A DNA stretch of 64,000 bases. Source: Propionibacteriaceae bacterium (GTDB taxonomy: Bacteria; Actinomycetota; Actinomycetes; Propionibacteriales; Propionibacteriaceae). The stretch is from positions 372,001 to 436,000 of the forward strand of contig JAFKJK010000007.1 of the NCBI GenBank assembly GCA_017306015.1, given 5' to 3'. The number at the start of each line of letters is the position of its first letter. Positions within the stretch are counted from its first letter, which is position 1. Under the pieces are notes generated by a model that had not been told where the DNA came from, did not search any database, and saw only the letters and a list, made by a program, of their open reading frames with translations. A program made the translations under genes and the position numbers. Below, in pieces: positions 43,794 to 51,877 of this stretch.

Positions 43794-45071
43794 ATGAGCG
43801 GCCTCAGAGGGCTCCTGGCGGACACCACGCCGTTGCGCAACCCCAACTTCCGGCGGCTGTGGCGAGCCAACATCATCACGGTGGTCGGCGCCCAGCTGAC
43901 GGTGATGGCCGTCCCTGCCCAGATCTACGCAGACACCGGCAACTCCGGCTACGTCGGACTGTCGGGCATCTTCGGGCTGGTGCCGCTGATCGTGTTCGGG
44001 CTGTGGGGCGGTGCGCTCGCCGACCACTTCGACCGGCGACGGCTGCTGCAGATCACCACGATCGGGCTGATCGTCACCAGCGGTCTGTTCTGGCTCCAGG
44101 CCGCCGCCGGCTCGACCAATGTCTGGCTGCTGCTGGGCATCTTCGCGCTGCAACAGGGGTTCTTCGGCGTCAACCAGCCCACCCGGACGGCGGTGCTGCC
44201 CAGGATCCTGCCGGCCGAACAGCTGCCGGCCGCCCTGTCGCTGAACATGACGGTGATGATGGCGGGCTCGATCGCCGGGCCGATGATCGGCGGCCTGCTG
44301 ATTCCCGTGCTGGGCTACTCGTGGCTCTACCTGATCGACACGCTCACCCTGTTCGCGACGCTGTCGGCCGTCTGGCTCCTGCCGCCGCTGCCGGTCGAGA
44401 CCCGTCAGGGCTCCCCGGGCCTGAGGTCGGTGATCGAGGGCTTCGCCTACCTCAGCCGCCATCCGGTGCTGCTGATGTCGTTCGCCGTAGACCTGATCGC
44501 GATGATCTTCGGGATGCCACGGGCGCTGTTCCCGCAGGTCGCGCACGAGAGCTTCGGTGGGCCGATCGAGGGCGGGCTGGAGTTCGCGGTGCTGAATGCC
44601 GCGATGCCGGTCGGTGCCGTCCTCGGCGGCGTCCTGTCCGGCTGGGTCGCGCGCGTCCGGCGGCAGGGACGCGCGGTCAACTGGGCGATCGGGATCTGGG
44701 GGGTGGCGATGTTCGGCCTCGGCCTTGCGGTCGGCGCCGCACCCGGACAGAGACTCGCCTGGCTCGGAGTGGCGTTCGCGCTGCTCGCGATCGGCGGGGC
44801 CGCCGACATGGCCTCGGCCGCCTTCCGGAACACGATCCTGCTCAGCGCAGCGGACGATGCCGTCCGCGGACGCCTCCAGGGGGTGTTCATCGTGGTGGTC
44901 GCGGGTGGTCCCCGGATCGCGGACGCGCTGCACGGCTATGTCGCCACCGGCGTGGGCACGGCGTGGACGATCGCCGGCGGCGGACTGGCGGTCGTGATCG
45001 GCATCGTGCTGGTGTCGCTCCTCGTCCCGGTGTTCTACCGCTACGAGGTGACCCCCGCCTCCGTGAAGTGA
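43794..45071 (+). CDS. MFS transporter, EntS-like (DHA3 type)
   Basis: 425 residues, 12 helices. LRNPNFRRLWRANIITVVGAQLTVMAVPAQIY is the standard N-terminus of the EntS/MefA-like group, WGGALADHFDRRRLLQ is motif A, and FFGVNQPTRTAVLPRILPAEQLPAAL is the helix-5 loop. These proteins export siderophores or macrolides. No siderophore gene is nearby, so the substrate is open. Confidence 0.87.
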   Translation: MSGLRGLLADTTPLRNPNFRRLWRANIITVVGAQLTVMAVPAQIYADTGNSGYVGLSGIFGLVPLIVFGLWGGALADHFDRRRLLQITTIGLIVTSGLFWLQAAAGSTNVWLLLGIFALQQGFFGVNQPTRTAVLPRILPAEQLPAALSLNMTVMMAGSIAGPMIGGLLIPVLGYSWLYLIDTLTLFATLSAVWLLPPLPVETRQGSPGLRSVIEGFAYLSRHPVLLMSFAVDLIAMIFGMPRALFPQVAHESFGGPIEGGLEFAVLNAAMPVGAVLGGVLSGWVARVRRQGRAVNWAIGIWGVAMFGLGLAVGAAPGQRLAWLGVAFALLAIGGAADMASAAFRNTILLSAADDAVRGRLQGVFIVVVAGGPRIADALHGYVATGVGTAWTIAGGGLAVVIGIVLVSLLVPVFYRYEVTPASVK

Positions 45072-45098
45072 GCGTCCGGAGTACGGATGCCAGCTGCG

Positions 45099-45566
45099 TC
45101 AGGCCAGGGCGGCGCGGACCTTGGCGGCGACCTTCGCGCCGTCGGCCCGCCCGGCGACCTTCGGGCTGACGATCTTCATCACCAGGCCCATCTGCTTGGG
45201 CCCGGGCTGTTCGCCGAGGTCGGCGGCGACTGCTGCGACGGCGTCGGCGACGATCCCGTCCAGCTCGTCCTCGCCGAGTTCGGCCGGCAGGTAGCGCTGC
45301 AGCACCTCGATCTCGGCGTCCTCCTTCGCGGCGAGCTCGGGACGCCCGTTGGTGGTGTAGATCTCCACCGATTCGCGACGCTTGGCGACCTCCTTGGTGA
45401 GCAGCCGCAGTTCGGTGGCGTCGTCCAGTTCCTGCTTGGTCTTGCCGGCCACCTGCTCGTTGCGATACGCGGTGAGCACCATCCGAAGGGTGTCGCGGGT
45501 CACCGTGTCCCCGGACTTCATCGCAGCGACCAGGTCGGCGGTGATGCGGTCGGACAGTTCGGCCAT
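45099..45566 (-). CDS. GatB/YqeY domain-containing protein
   Basis: 155 residues from the ATG at 45566, which has AAAGGGG upstream. LSDRITADLVAAMKSGDTVTRDTLRMVLTAYRNEQV, KRRESVEIYTTNGRPELAAKEDAEIEVLQRYLP and GLVMKIVSPKVAGRADGAKVA are diagnostic of YqeY. The domain is homologous to the tRNA-binding tail of the GatB amidotransferase subunit; the free-standing protein has no settled function. Divergent from metX by 99 bp. Confidence 0.92.
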   Translation of the reverse strand: MAELSDRITADLVAAMKSGDTVTRDTLRMVLTAYRNEQVAGKTKQELDDATELRLLTKEVAKRRESVEIYTTNGRPELAAKEDAEIEVLQRYLPAELGEDELDGIVADAVAAVAADLGEQPGPKQMGLVMKIVSPKVAGRADGAKVAAKVRAALA

Positions 45567-45664
45567 GACAACCCCTTTCGGTGTGGCAGACCATTGTCCC
45601 ACGCCCGGGGACGGCCGGCCGTCGCCGGTATGCTGAGCCGACGAGCGAGGGGAGTGGTGCGCAG

Positions 45665-46813
45665 ATGGCGGTGGGCGTGACGTCCGGTTCTGTCGGTGTC
45701 GTCAGCACCCGCACCGCCCGCCTGTTCGACACCTCCGAGCCCCTGGCGCTCGCCGGCGGATCGCAACTCTCCCCGGTCGACGTGGCCTTCGAGACCTACG
45801 GCACCCTGAACGCCGACCGCAGCAACGCCGTGTTCGTCTGCCACGCCCTCACCGGGGACGCGCACGCCGCGGGCCTGCACGAGGGCGCCAGCCGTCCGGG
45901 CTGGTGGGACAACCTGATCGGTCCCGGCAAGCCCCTCGACACCGACCGCTTCTTCGTGGTCTGTGCCAACCTGCTCGGAGGCTGCCGGGGCACGACCGGC
46001 CCGTCCTCGACCAACCCGCGGACGGGACGCGCGTACGGCCTGGAGTTCCCGCTGCTCACCGTCGGCGACCTGGTGGAGGTGCACCGTGCCCTGCTCCGGC
46101 ACCTCGGCATCACCCGGCTGCTGGCTGCGATCGGCGGCTCGCTGGGCGGCATGCAGGTGCTGCACTGGGGGCTCACCCGTCCCGACGAGGTCGCGAACGC
46201 GATCGTGATCGCCGCGTCCAGCCGGCTGACCGCGCAGAACATCGCCTTCTCCGCCGTCGCCCGACGGGCGATCATGGCCGACCCGAACTTCGCCGGCGGC
46301 GACTACGCAGCCAACGACACCAGCCCTGACGTCGGGCTGGCCATCGCCCGGATGATGGCGCACATCACCTACGTCTCCGAGGACGCCCTGACCGAGAAGT
46401 TCGGACGCGAGCCGCATCCGACCCGCACCAAGCCGGGTTTCGGCATCGACTTCGCGATCGAGAGCTACCTCGACCACCAGGGTCAGGTGTTCCTGGAGCG
46501 GTTCGACGCGCTCAGCTACCTGTACCTGTCCCGGGTGATGGACTACTTCGACCCGTTCGCCGAGCCGGACGCGCTCGCCGCCGTCCGCGCCAACCCGGTG
46601 AACTGGCTGGTGACCAGCTTCGACACCGACTGGCGGTTCGGCACCGCGCACAGCCGTCGGATCGTCCGGCGGCTGGAGCGGGCCGGGCTGCCGGTGACGT
46701 TCCGGGAGATCTCGTCGACCGCCGGCCACGACTCGTTCCTGATGCCGGTGCCGACCTACCACGCGACCCTGCGCGCCTACCTCGACCGTGCCTTGGCGGA
46801 GGTGAGCCGATGA
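45665..46813 (+). CDS. metX: Homoserine O-acetyltransferase
   Basis: 382 residues. The alpha/beta-hydrolase signature GGSLGGMQVLHW carries the nucleophile Ser, TSFDTDWRF the Asp and AGHDSFLMP the His. HALTGDAHAAGLHEGASRPGWWDNLIGPGKPLDTDRFFVVCANLLGGC type blocks are those of MetX. It acetylates homoserine for methionine synthesis; the succinyl variant cannot be excluded by motif alone. The ATG at 45665 has GAGGGGAG about 10 bp upstream. The stop overlaps metW by ATGA. No metY is adjacent. Confidence 0.93.
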   Translation: MAVGVTSGSVGVVSTRTARLFDTSEPLALAGGSQLSPVDVAFETYGTLNADRSNAVFVCHALTGDAHAAGLHEGASRPGWWDNLIGPGKPLDTDRFFVVCANLLGGCRGTTGPSSTNPRTGRAYGLEFPLLTVGDLVEVHRALLRHLGITRLLAAIGGSLGGMQVLHWGLTRPDEVANAIVIAASSRLTAQNIAFSAVARRAIMADPNFAGGDYAANDTSPDVGLAIARMMAHITYVSEDALTEKFGREPHPTRTKPGFGIDFAIESYLDHQGQVFLERFDALSYLYLSRVMDYFDPFAEPDALAAVRANPVNWLVTSFDTDWRFGTAHSRRIVRRLERAGLPVTFREISSTAGHDSFLMPVPTYHATLRAYLDRALAEVSR

Positions 46814-47403
46814 GCCTGCGTCCGGAACTGGCGCTGCTGGCCGGGCTGATCCCGTCCGCGAGCCGGGTGCTCGATCTCGGCTGTGGGACGGGAGAGCTGC
46901 TGGCGCACCTGATGAGTGCCGCGGGCTGTTCGGGCACCGGCGTCGAGATCGATGACGACGCCGTGGTCGCCGCGATCGCGCTCGGCGTCCCGGTCATCGA
47001 ACTGGACATCGACAACCAGTTGGAGGAGTTCGCCGACGGCTCCTACGACGTGGTGGTGCTGTCGCGGACGATCCAGACGATCCGTCGCCCGGTGGAAGTG
47101 CTGCAGCACATGAGCCGGATCGGCTCGACCCTGATCGTCTCGGTGCCGAACTTCGGCCAGCTCCGCAACCGGCTGCGGCTCCTGCGCGGCCGGATGCCGA
47201 TGTCGCCGGACCTCCCGCACCCCTGGTACGACACGCCGAACCTCCGGTTCACCACGCTGGCCGACCTCGAGGACCTGTTCGCCACCCTTGAGCTGAGCGT
47301 CGAGCGTCGGATCGTCCTCCGCCAGGACGGACGCCCCGCGCGCACCGACCAGCTGCTGGCCAACCTCCTCGGCGCAGCCGCGGTCTACGTCCTGCGATCC
47401 TGA
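46810..47403 (+). CDS. metW: Methionine biosynthesis protein MetW
   Basis: 197 residues. SAM-methyltransferase-like fold: VLDLGCGTGELLAHLM, GVEIDDDAVVAAIALGVPVIELDID, and YDVVVLSRTIQTIRRPVEVLQHMSRIG, ending with FTTLADLEDLF. MetW partners with MetX in many bacteria and supports homoserine acetylation. The gene overlaps metX by four bases. Its TGA at 47401-47403 is also the first three bases of the downstream repeat array. Confidence 0.9.
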   Translation: MSLRPELALLAGLIPSASRVLDLGCGTGELLAHLMSAAGCSGTGVEIDDDAVVAAIALGVPVIELDIDNQLEEFADGSYDVVVLSRTIQTIRRPVEVLQHMSRIGSTLIVSVPNFGQLRNRLRLLRGRMPMSPDLPHPWYDTPNLRFTTLADLEDLFATLELSVERRIVLRQDGRPARTDQLLANLLGAAAVYVLRS

Positions 47404-47656
47404 ACCATCGGGGACAGGTACTTCGGTTCACGCCCGAACCATCGGGGACAGGTACCTCGGTTCACGTCCGAACCGCCGGGGACAGGTACTTCGGTTCACA
47501 TCCGAACCATCGGGGACAGGTACCTCGGTTCACGTCCGAACCGCCGGGGACAGGTACTTCGGTTCACATCTGAACCGAAGTACCTGTCCCCGATGGTTCA
47601 GTCCCCGATGGTTCAGGGGTGCTCGCTGAACCGAAGTACCTGTCCCCGGCGGTTCA
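47401..47656. repeat. REP-like repeat array between convergent metW and exonuclease genes
   Basis: Five direct copies of a 28-bp core begin at 47402, 47436, 47470, 47504 and 47538, at an exact 34-bp period with 6-bp linkers. Each core starts GAACC, contains GGGGACAGGTAC and ends GGTTC. Copies 2-3 and 4-5 form a 68-bp higher-order duplication (47436-47503 and 47504-47571, one difference). Inverted copies follow: full at 47572-47599, partial at 47601-47614, full at 47628-47655. The last is a perfect 28-bp inverted repeat of copy 5, and 47572-47599 of copy 1. The array can fold into strong hairpins. Its two ends supply the TGA stops of both flanking genes. Confidence 0.9.
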
Positions 47657-48556
47657 GGGGTGCAGTGCGGCGAGGATCCGGTCCGCGCTGCCGCCCAGGG
47701 CGAGTTCGGTGCGGAGCCGGCTGAACGCGTCCGGGTCCACGGGGGAGTGGGGCAACTCCAGTGAGACCGGCGGCAGCGAGACGTCGGTCGCGACGGCGAC
47801 TACCTCCCGGGCTGCGGCCAGGTAGTCGATCGAGGACGCCAGGGAGGCGGCGGCACGCGGTGCGAGCCGGCCCTGCTGCGCAGCCGTGACGATGCCGTCC
47901 AAGTCTCCGTGGGCGCGGACGAGGGACGCCGCCGTCTTGTCGCCGATGCCGGGGACGCCGGGGAGCCCGTCGGACGGGTCTCCGCGCAGGACCGCGAAGT
48001 CGACGTACGCCGACGACTCGACTCCGTACTTCGCCAGCACCCAGGCTGCGTCCACCCGGTCGTGGTTGGCGACGCCCCGTCCCAGGTACAGCACGCGGAC
48101 GGCGCGGCTGTCGTCCACGACCTGGAAGAGATCCCGGTCACCGGTGACGACATCGCACGGCATGGTCGCGCGGGCGGCCAGAGTGCCGATGATGTCGTCG
48201 GCCTCGCAGTCGGGCGCTCCGACCACGGGCAGGCCGAGGGCGGCCAGCACCTCACGGATCAGCGGCACCTGCGCGTCCAGTTCCTCCGGGACGGTCTCGA
48301 CGTCGTCGTGCGCCACCCGGTGCGCCTTGTAGGACGGGAGGAGTTCCACCCGCCACGCCGGACGCCACGACTCGTCCCAGCAGCAGGCGACGTGCGTGGG
48401 GGAGTACTGGCCGACGAACCGCGCGATGAAGTCGAGCAGCCCGCGAACGGCGTTCACCGGACGCCCGTCGACCGCACGCATGCTCGTCGGCAGCGCATGG
48501 AACGCGCGGAAGTACATCGACGCGGTGTCGAACAGCATCAGTCGGGCTTCGCTCAT
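47654..48556 (-). CDS. 5'-3' exonuclease (FEN/ExoIX-like)
   Basis: 300 residues from the ATG at 48556 (a GTG two codons earlier is possible). Metal-binding and DNA-binding blocks are intact: LFDTASMYFRAF, CWDESWRPAWRVELLPSYKAHR, DCEADDIIGTLA, VTGDRDLFQVV and VLRGDPSDGLPGVPGIGDKTA, the last being the helix-hairpin-helix. This is the stand-alone homologue of the DNA polymerase I 5' nuclease, acting on flap or RNA-primed ends. The stop codon lies within the terminal repeat unit of the neighbouring array. Confidence 0.9.
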   Translation of the reverse strand: MSEARLMLFDTASMYFRAFHALPTSMRAVDGRPVNAVRGLLDFIARFVGQYSPTHVACCWDESWRPAWRVELLPSYKAHRVAHDDVETVPEELDAQVPLIREVLAALGLPVVGAPDCEADDIIGTLAARATMPCDVVTGDRDLFQVVDDSRAVRVLYLGRGVANHDRVDAAWVLAKYGVESSAYVDFAVLRGDPSDGLPGVPGIGDKTAASLVRAHGDLDGIVTAAQQGRLAPRAAASLASSIDYLAAAREVVAVATDVSLPPVSLELPHSPVDPDAFSRLRTELALGGSADRILAALHP

Positions 48557-48639
48557 CGCCACATGGTGCCACCTCCCGCCGACTTGGGAGAGGTGCTCGG
48601 ACGGCTGGGTAGGCTTGCCGCGCTGTCGAAGGGAGGCCC

Positions 48640-50190
48640 GTGGTCGAGTGGCTCGCTGCCCGGCACTGGGGTCTGCGCACCGGCGTGGCGATCGTGGCCG
48701 GCGTCCTCACCGCGCTGGCGTTCGAGCCGTTCGGCTGGTGGCCGCTGCTGTTCGTCGGCGTCGCCACTCTGTCGGTGAGTGTGCTGGCCGCCCGCCGGAT
48801 CCGCGGCGCGATCGGGCTCGGCTACGCCTACGGGCTCGGCTTCATGGGGCTCGGCGTCAACTGGATGCAGGCGATCCTGCCCGAGGCGATGGTCGGCCTC
48901 GTCCTGGTGATGTCGATCTGGTACGGCTTGCTCGGCGGGCTGGTCAAGGTCGCGTCGCGGACGCCGTGGTGGCCGCTGCTCGCCGCGGGGAGCTGGGTGA
49001 CGGTCGAGTTCTGCTACTCCCGGTTCCCGTTCAACGGCTTCGGCTGGATGCGCCTCGCCTACGCGGTCGTGGACGTACCGCTCGCCAGCGTGCTGCCGCT
49101 GACCGGGATCGCCGGCCTGAGCTTCCTCGTCGCCCTGATCAGTCAGGGCATCGCCTGGCTGGCCACCGGAGCATCCGGACGCCGGGTGATCGTCGCCGGC
49201 GGCGTCCTGGTCGCGGCGGCTGCCCTCGCCGCCGCCGGCGCGCTGGTGCCGGTCGGCACCCAGACCGGCTCGGTCACCGTCGGCTACGTCCAGGGCGGAG
49301 CTCCGGGCGGCGGCATCTACGGCATCGGCTCGGCGAGAACCACCACCCGCAACCACCTCGCCGAGACCGAGCGCCTGGAGGCCCGCATCGCGTCCGGCGA
49401 ATTGCCGCAACCCGACTTCGTCGTCCTGCCGGAGAACACGACCGATCTCGACCCGGCCAAGGACGCCGAGACCGGACGCATGGTCGACGCGATGTCGTCC
49501 ACCCTCGGTGTCCCGATGCTGTTCGGGACGATCCTCGACGGTCCGGGCGCCGACGAGCGGCAGACGGCGTCACTGTGGTGGGACCCGGCCAAGGGTGAGG
49601 TGGCCCGCTACGTGAAGCGCGGCATCGTCCCGTTCGGCGAGTTCGTCCCGCTGCGCTCGATCCTCCTGCCGCTCATCCCCGAACTGGCCTACGTCGGCGC
49701 CCAGTCGGTGGCCGGCACCGAGCCCGGCGCCATGCCGGTCACGCTGCCGGACGGACGCCACCTCACCCTCGGCGTCCTGGTCTGCTACGACCTCGTCTAC
49801 GACGACATCGTCCGGGACACGGTGACCAACGGCGGCCAGGTGATGCTCGTCCAGTCCAGCAACGCCATGTTCCTGGGTACGGGTCAGATCGAACAGCAGT
49901 TCGCCATCACCAGGGCCCGCGCCCTGGAGTTGCGCCGGGAGGTGCTCGTGGTCACGACCAGCGGCGTGTCCGGCCTGATCGAGGCGGACGGGTCCGTGCG
50001 CTTCACGCTGCCCGACCACGTCGGGGCCTCCGGCGTGGTCAGCCTGCCCGAGCGATCCGGCCTCACCCCGGCGGCGTCGTGGGGCGGCGCGATCGAGCTC
50101 GGGCTGGTCGTGCTCACGCTCGTCGGCCTCGTCGCCGCGGCCATCTGGGGCACAATGGCTGGGCCAGGAAAAGGAAGGCGGCATCCATGA
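48640..50190 (+). CDS. lnt: Apolipoprotein N-acyltransferase
   Basis: 516 residues. An N-terminal bundle of about six to seven helices is followed by the nitrilase-like domain with the catalytic triad Glu (VLPENTTDL), Lys (VKRGIVPFGEFVPLR) and Cys (VLVCYDLVYDD), and one C-terminal helix. It N-acylates lipoproteins at the membrane. In mycobacteria this domain is fused to polyprenol-phosphate-mannose synthase in Ppm1; here the two are separate but overlap by ATGA. Divergent from the exonuclease gene. Confidence 0.92.
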   Translation: MVEWLAARHWGLRTGVAIVAGVLTALAFEPFGWWPLLFVGVATLSVSVLAARRIRGAIGLGYAYGLGFMGLGVNWMQAILPEAMVGLVLVMSIWYGLLGGLVKVASRTPWWPLLAAGSWVTVEFCYSRFPFNGFGWMRLAYAVVDVPLASVLPLTGIAGLSFLVALISQGIAWLATGASGRRVIVAGGVLVAAAALAAAGALVPVGTQTGSVTVGYVQGGAPGGGIYGIGSARTTTRNHLAETERLEARIASGELPQPDFVVLPENTTDLDPAKDAETGRMVDAMSSTLGVPMLFGTILDGPGADERQTASLWWDPAKGEVARYVKRGIVPFGEFVPLRSILLPLIPELAYVGAQSVAGTEPGAMPVTLPDGRHLTLGVLVCYDLVYDDIVRDTVTNGGQVMLVQSSNAMFLGTGQIEQQFAITRARALELRREVLVVTTSGVSGLIEADGSVRFTLPDHVGASGVVSLPERSGLTPAASWGGAIELGLVVLTLVGLVAAAIWGTMAGPGKGRRHP

Positions 50191-50972
50191 CCGATCCGGC
50201 GGCACCCCTCGGACGCGTCCTCGTGGTCATCCCCACCTACAACGAGGCCGAGAACATCACCCCGATCACCGAGCGGATCCGGAAGGCCGTCCCGGACGCA
50301 GACATCCTGATCGCCGACGACAACTCACCCGACGGCACCGGCAGGCTCGCCGACGATCTCGCCGCCGCCGACGGCCACATCCATGTGCTGCACCGCACCG
50401 GCAAGGAAGGGCTCGGAGCCGCCTACATCGCCGGCTTCCGCTGGGGACTGACCGCCGGCTACGACGTCCTCGTCGAACACGACGCGGACGGCTCCCACCA
50501 GCCCGAATACCTGCCGCAGATGCTCGCCCGCCTGCAGACGGCGGACGCGGTCAAGGGCTCCCGCTACGTTCCCGGTGGCGCCACCGAGGGCTGGCCCCTG
50601 CAGCGCGAACTGCTCAGCCGCGGCGGCAATCTGTGGACGCGGCTGATGCTCGGCATCCCCGTCAAGGACGCCACCGGCGGCTTCACCGCCTGGCGCGCCC
50701 AAACGCTGCGCGGGATCGACCTGGACGGGGTGGAGGCAGCTGGCTACGGCTTCCAGGTGGACCTCGTCTGGCGCGCGCTCCGGGAGGGATTCGTGGTCGC
50801 CGAGGTGCCGATCACCTTCATCGAGCGCGAGCGCGGCGACTCGAAGATGAGCGGTGCGATCGTGGCAGAGGCGATGCTGCTGACCACCCGGTGGGGGATC
50901 AGGTACCGCCTCGGTCAGCTCCGGGACTTCGCCGCCAGGCTCACCGGCCGCGCGTCGAAGGAGTCGGCATGA
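50187..50972 (+). CDS. Polyprenol-monophosphomannose synthase (GT2)
   Basis: 261 residues. GT2 motifs: VVIPTYNEAENI, ILIADDNSPDGTG, LVEHDADGSHQPEYLP (the DxD), KGSRYVPGG and FIERERGDSKMSG. The dolichol/polyprenol-phosphate-mannose synthase subfamily is indicated by the RERGDSKMS block. It transfers mannose from GDP-mannose to polyprenyl phosphate for lipoglycan and protein mannosylation. No membrane helices of its own; coupling with lnt as in Ppm1 suggests joint membrane location. Confidence 0.9.
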   Translation: MTDPAAPLGRVLVVIPTYNEAENITPITERIRKAVPDADILIADDNSPDGTGRLADDLAAADGHIHVLHRTGKEGLGAAYIAGFRWGLTAGYDVLVEHDADGSHQPEYLPQMLARLQTADAVKGSRYVPGGATEGWPLQRELLSRGGNLWTRLMLGIPVKDATGGFTAWRAQTLRGIDLDGVEAAGYGFQVDLVWRALREGFVVAEVPITFIERERGDSKMSGAIVAEAMLLTTRWGIRYRLGQLRDFAARLTGRASKESA

Positions 50973-51496
50973 CCGGCCGTCCTCGGCTGAGCCGGTGGCT
51001 GCTCCCGGTCCTCGCCGTCGGGTTCATCCTGCTCTCGATCCTCGAGGTCTGGCTGCTCACCGTCGTCGGCAACACGATCGGACTGGCGCCCACCCTGGTC
51101 ATCCTGATCGTCGAGGCCGCGATTGGCGCATTCCTGCTCCGCCGGGAGGGACGCAAGTCCTGGGCCGCCCTGGTCGACGCCTACCAGCAGGGACGGGTTC
51201 CGACCGGCCAGCTGGCTGATGCGGCGCTCGTGCTGGTCGGCGGGATCATGCTGATCCTGCCCGGCTTCTTCACCGACATCGTCGGCCTCGCCTTCCTGCT
51301 GCCGCCCACCCGTCCGCTGGTGCGCAAGGCGCTGGGCTGGATGGTCGCCACCCAGGCGTCCAGGTCGGGCTTCGACATCGGTGTCATCAGGGCCCAGCAC
51401 GCGCCGGGCACCGTCCCGGGCACGGTCGTCGAGGACGCTCCCAAGTCGTCGCCGAAGCCGGACCCGACCGTCATCAGCGGAGAGATCGAGGACTGA
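50969..51496 (+). CDS. fxsA: FxsA family membrane protein
   Basis: 175 residues, three to four helices. LLSILEVWLLTVVGNTIGLAPTLVILIVEAAIGAFLLRREG and GGIMLILPGFFTDIVGLAFLLPPTRPL are the conserved FxsA segments; a disordered acidic tail follows. In Escherichia coli extra FxsA relieves exclusion of phage T7 by the F plasmid, but the housekeeping function is unknown. ATGA overlap with the mannose synthase gene places it in the lnt operon. Confidence 0.9.
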   Translation: MTGRPRLSRWLLPVLAVGFILLSILEVWLLTVVGNTIGLAPTLVILIVEAAIGAFLLRREGRKSWAALVDAYQQGRVPTGQLADAALVLVGGIMLILPGFFTDIVGLAFLLPPTRPLVRKALGWMVATQASRSGFDIGVIRAQHAPGTVPGTVVEDAPKSSPKPDPTVISGEIED

Positions 51497-51502
51497 ACCC
51501 GG

Positions 51503-51838
51503 TCAGGCCTGGTCGCCGCGGATCTCGCCCAGGCGTTCGGCGAGCAGATCCTCCAACTCGGCGATGGAACGCCGCTCGCGGAGCATGTCCCAGTGGGTGC
51601 GGGCGGGCTTGACCGCCTTCTCCTCGCCGACCGCGCCGTCCGAGCGGACGGCGATCTCACCGCAGCGCGGGCACTCCCACTCGGTCGGAAGCTCGGCCTC
51701 CTCGGCGAACATCAGGTCGAAGTGGTGGCCCTTGGGGCAGTCGAAGCCGACCTCCTGGCGCGGAGCCAGTTCCACAGCGTTCGGGTCGGCATAGCTCTTC
51801 GCGCCGAACCCGGAACCCTTCAATGCTCGATCAGCCAT
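51503..51838 (-). CDS. rbpA: RNA polymerase-binding protein RbpA
   Basis: 111 residues from the ATG at 51838 with GGAGG upstream. The N-terminal tail GFGAKSYADPNAVELAPRQ, the zinc-like knuckle CPKGHHFDLMF...CPRCG and the C-terminal sigma-interacting HWDMLRERRSIAELEDLLAERL helix are standard. RbpA stabilises RNA polymerase holoenzyme with group 1 and 2 sigma factors and is restricted to actinobacteria. It follows an MFS/GDPD pair on the same strand after 39 bp, and may also have its own promoter inside that region. Confidence 0.96.
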   Translation of the reverse strand: MADRALKGSGFGAKSYADPNAVELAPRQEVGFDCPKGHHFDLMFAEEAELPTEWECPRCGEIAVRSDGAVGEEKAVKPARTHWDMLRERRSIAELEDLLAERLGEIRGDQA

Positions 51839-51877
51839 CACGTCCTCCGATCCCTACCGTAGCGGCGAGGCCAAACC

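Noticed and set aside
47401..47656. CRISPR array
   Set aside because: The units are 28 bp but the linkers are only 6 bp and nearly constant, some copies are inverted, and no cas genes are present.
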